Below, in pieces: positions 20,872-23,689 of a DNA stretch of 23,689 nt (positions are counted from its first letter, which is position 1; every line of letters begins with the position of its first letter). Under the pieces are notes generated by a model. That model saw only the letters and a list, made by a program, of their open reading frames with translations, did not search any database and was not told the DNA's origin. Position numbers and translations under genes: made by a program. Source of the stretch: JASFWK01 sp050049355 (GTDB lineage Bacteria > Chloroflexota > Anaerolineae > B4-G1 > DUEL01); NCBI GenBank assembly GCA_050049355.1, contig JASFWK010000024.1:1-23689 (forward strand), in the 5' to 3' direction.

Positions 20872-21738
20872 ATGAGTCAGATGTTCGAGGTGCTGCAAGA
20901 TCGATACCGGGACCTGGTCAGCCAGAGCCTGGAGGGTCAAATGGATGGGGAGGGCGTGGAAGCCGTGCGTGGCTTCCTTAGCGACGCGCGACAGGCCGGG
21001 TCGGCCGTGGCCGATCCAGGCGAACGGGCTCAGTTGCGCGCTTACATGCATTTCCTGGCCACTCTCCTCCACGAGGCCGGAGAGGAGCCCGGGGAGATCG
21101 ATCTCTTGCCTCTGGATCGAGAGCGGTGGCCCGCCCGCCCGCTTGCCGGCCGCACTGGCTCGACAACACCGGTCTGGTTCTGGATGTTGGCGGGGGCCGC
21201 TGCCCTTGTGGTCGTTGCGGGCCTGATGGTCGTTGGAGGCCTTTCGCTGGGTGCGGTCTCCCTGCAGCCCCCTGTACCCACTCAGCGTCCTCCCACTTCC
21301 ACCGTGCCGCCTCCCAGCCCGACGCCTGCGCCGACTCTTACGCCAATGCCCACTCCTACCTTCACGCCCCGGCCGCCGACGCCTGTCTTCGGCGAACTGA
21401 CCGTCGCCCTGGGGATGCTCAGTCCGACTGAGTTCTTTCTGACAGGGAACGAGTTTGATTGGAACACGAAGGCCGTATACGCTGTGTTTGACTACGCGGA
21501 CGTGCGGGATGGGTCGTCGTGGTCTGTGGTATGGACCCGTGATGAAGAGGAAGTGGCGCGGGAGAATCATATCTGGGATGTGGAGCGGGAAGGCCGGTCG
21601 GGGACGCAATGGGTTGTTTACTTCAACCCCGACGGGACAGTCCTCCAGGGAGGGGATTACACGGTCTCCCTCTACGTTGACGGCGAGTTGGAGGCTGAGG
21701 CGTCCTTCCTGATCCGCTACTACGTTCCGCCCCAGTAG
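20872..21738 (+). CDS. Single-pass membrane protein with Pro/Thr linker and beta-rich outer domain
   Basis: A 288-residue protein in three parts. Residues 1-80 form a helical cytoplasmic domain (MFEVLQDRYRDLVSQSLEGQ, then RAYMHFLATLLHEAGEEPGEIDLLPLDRE). One membrane helix (about 103-128, PVWFWMLAGAAALVVVAGLMVVGG) and a Pro/Thr linker (about 133-172, with repeated PTP units) lead to an outer domain (about 173-288). The outer domain has Ig-like beta rhythm (AVYAVFDYADVRDGSSWSVVW, then VVYFNPDGTVLQGGDYTVSLYVDG). The architecture suggests an anchored sensor or surface receptor. GGGGG precedes the ATG. The role is unknown, and the gene upstream is its likely cytoplasmic partner. Confidence 0.78.
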   Translation: MSQMFEVLQDRYRDLVSQSLEGQMDGEGVEAVRGFLSDARQAGSAVADPGERAQLRAYMHFLATLLHEAGEEPGEIDLLPLDRERWPARPLAGRTGSTTPVWFWMLAGAAALVVVAGLMVVGGLSLGAVSLQPPVPTQRPPTSTVPPPSPTPAPTLTPMPTPTFTPRPPTPVFGELTVALGMLSPTEFFLTGNEFDWNTKAVYAVFDYADVRDGSSWSVVWTRDEEEVARENHIWDVEREGRSGTQWVVYFNPDGTVLQGGDYTVSLYVDGELEAEASFLIRYYVPPQ

Positions 21739-21998
21739 TTGCACACCTGTCAAGCTGAGTCAATCGGTGCTTCTCTCTTCACCACAGCGGGCGCAAACAG
21801 CGCCCCGCATGTGTTCTGAGGCTTGAGGATCTCACGGGCCGGCGATGATGAGCTTTCCGGCTTGGGTCCAGGATCGGGCCCTTCGGCGGCTCGAAGTTGG
21901 CCCGGTGATCGGCCTGCAGGGCCGACTTCGCAGGGCAGCAGGCGGTTTCAACCGCCCGGTTGTCCCAGATTCAAAGGTCCGAAGTTCACGCGTTCCCC
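21739..21998 (+). other. Intergenic region with three hairpins upstream of rnpB
   Basis: No gene seen. Hairpins: GCGGGCGC/GCGCCCCGC (21787-21808, one bulge), GAAGTTGGCCC/GGGCCGACTTC (21893-21903 with 21919-21929) and GGCGGT-TTCA-ACCGCC (21941-21956). The first two could end the upstream pair's transcript, but none has a proper T-run. Confidence 0.4.
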
Positions 21999-22026
21999 TT
22001 GACAGATGGTGGGTGTGTGCTATGAT
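21999..22026 (+). promoter_or_regulatory. Promoter of rnpB
   Basis: Plus-strand TTGACA (21999-22004), 16-bp spacer, TATGAT (22021-22026). The predicted start, near 22033, coincides with the first base of the RNase P RNA P1 helix. Confidence 0.9.
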
Positions 22027-22032
22027 AGAGCT

Positions 22033-22450
22033 GGCACCCAGGTTGGCCGGGCGGTCGCGCCTTGCCGCTCTAAAGGTCGGCTTCTTTGTCGCACAGGGCG
22101 TGCAAGGGGAGGAAAGTCCGGGCTCCACAGGGCACGGTGCTGGGCAAGACCCAGGCGGAGTAATCCGGCGGAAGAGGGCCACAGAAAAGCAGACAGCCGG
22201 GGCGGACTAGTCCGCCCCGGTGATGGTGAAAAGGTGGTGTAAGAGACCACCGGCGTTCGTGGTAACACGAGCGGCCAGGCAACCCCCACCGGGAGCAAGG
22301 CCAAGCAGGGGCAAAGCCCGCCTTTGCGCGGGCGCGGGCTGGCCCGGCCCGTCTGAGTCCCGGGTAGGCCGCTTGAGGCGGCGGGTAACCGTCGTCCCAG
22401 ATAGATGACTGCCCATGACAGGACCCGGCTTATAGGCTGGCCTTGGTGCC
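22033..22450 (+). ncRNA. rnpB: RNase P RNA (bacterial type A)
   Basis: Catalytic RNA of RNase P, which matures tRNA 5' ends. Conserved core segments are present in order: GAGGAAAGTCCGGGCTCC (22109-22126), ACAGAAA near 22190, AGAGACCACC (22242-22251), GAGCAAGGCCAA (22293-22304), AGATAGATGACTGCC (22399-22413) and ACAGGACCCGGCTTAT (22418-22433). P1 forms between GGCACC at 22033 and GGTGCC at 22445-22450, which sets the ends. Length, about 418 nt, is normal for type A. It has its own promoter and a hairpin terminator and sits between unrelated genes. Confidence 0.97.
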
Positions 22451-22453
22451 ACT

Positions 22454-22485
22454 GCGGCGCGCTCATAGAGACGCGCCGCTTCTGT
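22454..22485 (+). terminator. Terminator of rnpB
   Basis: GCGGCGCG (22454-22461) pairs with CGCGCCGC (22472-22479), with inner CTC/GAG pairs, followed by TTCTGTGT. The stem begins 4 nt after the RNA's 3' end. The T-run is imperfect. Confidence 0.7.
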
Positions 22486-22529
22486 GTATGATCAAGGGAG
22501 TGGCGGTCGCCCAAAGTTGAGCTGGGCGG

Positions 22530-23501
22530 CTATCTCTCCATGATCTCCCCTAGTCTCCACAGATCAAGATCGATGCTCTTCTGGAACGCTACTGCCTCTT
22601 CCAGCGGGCTCAACTCCAGCTGGCTTTCCACCCACCCGGCCATCATCCCGTATTGGCCGCCAATCAGCGCTCGGCTGGCTGCTGCGCCAAGGCGGGTCGC
22701 CAGCAGCCGGTCGAACGCAGAGGGTTTTCCCCCTCGTTGGATGTGACCCAGCACAGTCAGTCGAATCTCAAACCCCAGTTCCCCGTGCTGCTCCTTCAGG
22801 CGGTTCACCACTGCTTGGGCGCCTGGTTCCCATCCCTCAGCAGCGACAATGATGCAGTGGGCCTTCCCTCGCCGGTATGAGTCCCTGACGGTGCGGGCTA
22901 TCTCTTCCATCGAGCTCTCAATCTCGGGAATGAGGATCAGCTCTGCTCCCCCCGCAAGCCCGCTGTACAGGGCAAGGTAGCCGGAGTTGCGGCCCATTGT
23001 CTCAATGAGGAAGGCTCGATGGTGAGAGGAGGCGGTGTCCTTGATGCGATCTATGGCATCCAGGATGGTGTTCAACGCCGTATCCACGCCGACGGCGATG
23101 TCGGTTCCGTTGACATCGTTGTCTATCGTTGCGGGGACTCCGACGACGGGGACACCCAAGTGATGCAGTTTCATCGCGCCGGTGAGGGAACCGTTGCCTC
23201 CAATGACTACCAGTCCGTCGATGTCCAACTGGTCGATGGTGCCCTTGCCCTCCCGTTGGGTCTTCTCCTCGTAGAAGGGACGATAGCGCGAGGTACCCAA
23301 GAAGGTACCTCCATGTCCCATGATCCCTCCCACCGCACGGCGGTCCAGCTCCACAACGTCGCCGGAGACCAGACCGGCATACCCTCGCTTCACACCGAGC
23401 ACCTCCGCTCCCAGATGAATCGCCATACGGGTCACGGCACGGATGCAAGGATTCAGCCCCGGTCCATCTCCACCGCTCGTCATCACAGCGATTCGATTCA
23501 T
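22530..23501 (-). CDS. pfkA: 6-phosphofructokinase
   Basis: A 323-residue group A phosphofructokinase that phosphorylates fructose 6-phosphate to fructose 1,6-bisphosphate in glycolysis. It has the nucleotide loop GGDGPGLN (residues 10-17), GGNGSLTGA (101-109), the catalytic PATIDNDVNGTD (Asp127 in E. coli numbering), ETMGRNSGYLAL (Met169-Arg171) and a C-terminal GHIQRGGKPSAFDR with the sugar-phosphate residues. Residue 104 is Gly, which favours ATP over pyrophosphate as donor. Residue 103, a magnesium-binding Asp in E. coli PfkA, is Asn here. The ATG at 23501 has GGGAGG upstream. A likely promoter lies about 20 bp upstream. It converges on rnpB. Confidence 0.94.
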   Translation of the reverse strand: MNRIAVMTSGGDGPGLNPCIRAVTRMAIHLGAEVLGVKRGYAGLVSGDVVELDRRAVGGIMGHGGTFLGTSRYRPFYEEKTQREGKGTIDQLDIDGLVVIGGNGSLTGAMKLHHLGVPVVGVPATIDNDVNGTDIAVGVDTALNTILDAIDRIKDTASSHHRAFLIETMGRNSGYLALYSGLAGGAELILIPEIESSMEEIARTVRDSYRRGKAHCIIVAAEGWEPGAQAVVNRLKEQHGELGFEIRLTVLGHIQRGGKPSAFDRLLATRLGAAASRALIGGQYGMMAGWVESQLELSPLEEAVAFQKSIDLDLWRLGEIMER

Positions 23502-23521
23502 TGGGCCTCCCTCACAGCAGT

Positions 23522-23550
23522 TCTATACGGAAAGAGCATGTCGGGGGCAA
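23522..23550 (-). promoter_or_regulatory. Possible promoter for pfkA
   Basis: Minus-strand TTGCCC (23545-23550), 17-bp spacer, TATAGA (23522-23527). The same TTGCCC -35 and 17-bp spacing occurs before lpdA. The leader would be very short, about 14 nt, but still contains the ribosome site. Confidence 0.45.
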
Positions 23551-23577
23551 GGCGTGAGCCAAACCCCCTCGCGGGAT

Positions 23578-23689
23578 CTAGTAGAGGAACATAGGTTTGC
23601 CGTGGACGTGCATCACCTTTGGTCGATATTCCTCCACGTCGTACAACGCCCGTACATCCACTGTCTTGATGCCTAGAGTAGGCGAGAGG
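23578..23689 (-). CDS. C-terminal fragment of an unidentified protein
   Basis: The last 36 codons of a gene entering from the right edge, ending in TAG (23578-23580). The frame reads LSPTLGIKTVDVRALYDVEE, then YRPKVMHVHGKPMFLY. The codon pattern and absence of stops support a real coding end, and the aromatic C-terminus looks conserved, but I cannot name the family from so little. It lies about 75 bp upstream of pfkA on the same strand. Confidence 0.5.
   Translation of the reverse strand, partial: LSPTLGIKTVDVRALYDVEEYRPKVMHVHGKPMFLY

Noticed and set aside
22033..22450. Short open frames across the RNase P RNA
   Set aside because: The conserved RNA core explains the sequence; the frames are incidental.

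Overview
The window looks like about 23.7 kb of a GC-rich bacterial chromosome. My best guess for the source is a Chloroflexota (Anaerolineae-like) organism. This rests on several Thr/Pro-linker membrane proteins, a GlmL-type ATPase sitting among membrane genes, an L21-L27-L31 gene order, and consensus sigma70-type promoters with Shine-Dalgarno sites. No rRNA, tRNA, CRISPR array or insertion sequence was seen, so the lineage is an inference.

Left part (1-5032, minus strand): the 5' end of an indolepyruvate:ferredoxin oxidoreductase alpha gene; a small acidic protein translationally coupled to an FtsK/SpoIIIE DNA translocase; and a stand-alone dihydrolipoyl dehydrogenase. A divergent promoter region (5004-5228) separates these from the next block.

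Centre (5201-13265, plus strand): a tightly packed eight-gene operon that I regard as the most interesting part. It encodes a small helical protein, a membrane-anchored domain protein (DUF6754-like), a polytopic membrane protein, a zinc-ribbon/acidic/membrane protein with repeated Trp-Leu motifs, a second polytopic membrane protein, a GlmL/MutL-like actin-fold ATPase, a barrel/KOW-type protein and a Thr/Pro-rich two-TM surface protein. Genes overlap by 4 bp or lie 2-12 bp apart, except before the last one, and a strong hairpin follows. No enzyme of glutamate mutase metabolism is nearby, so the ATPase probably serves a membrane-associated machine of unknown function.

Right-centre (13425-16382, minus strand): ribosomal genes rplU-rpmA-rpmE read from a consensus promoter. 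L31 carries an unusual C-terminal helix-hairpin-helix domain resembling RNA polymerase alpha-CTD. A strong intrinsic terminator follows, then tdk and two tandem hypoxanthine phosphoribosyltransferases (nucleotide salvage).

Right (16434-20060, minus strand): two divergent carbamoyltransferases of the acetylornithine-transcarbamylase/YgeW type and a carbamate kinase. They look like a catabolic module that makes ATP from a ureido compound through carbamoyl phosphate. It is transcribed from a near-perfect promoter through a structured leader of about 220 nt that holds a terminator-like hairpin with two alternative pairing partners (a candidate attenuator or riboswitch).

Far right: a plus-strand pair encoding a small helical protein and a membrane protein with a Pro/Thr linker and a beta-rich outer domain; the RNase P RNA gene with its own promoter and terminator; 6-phosphofructokinase (minus strand); and the 3' end of an unidentified minus-strand gene.
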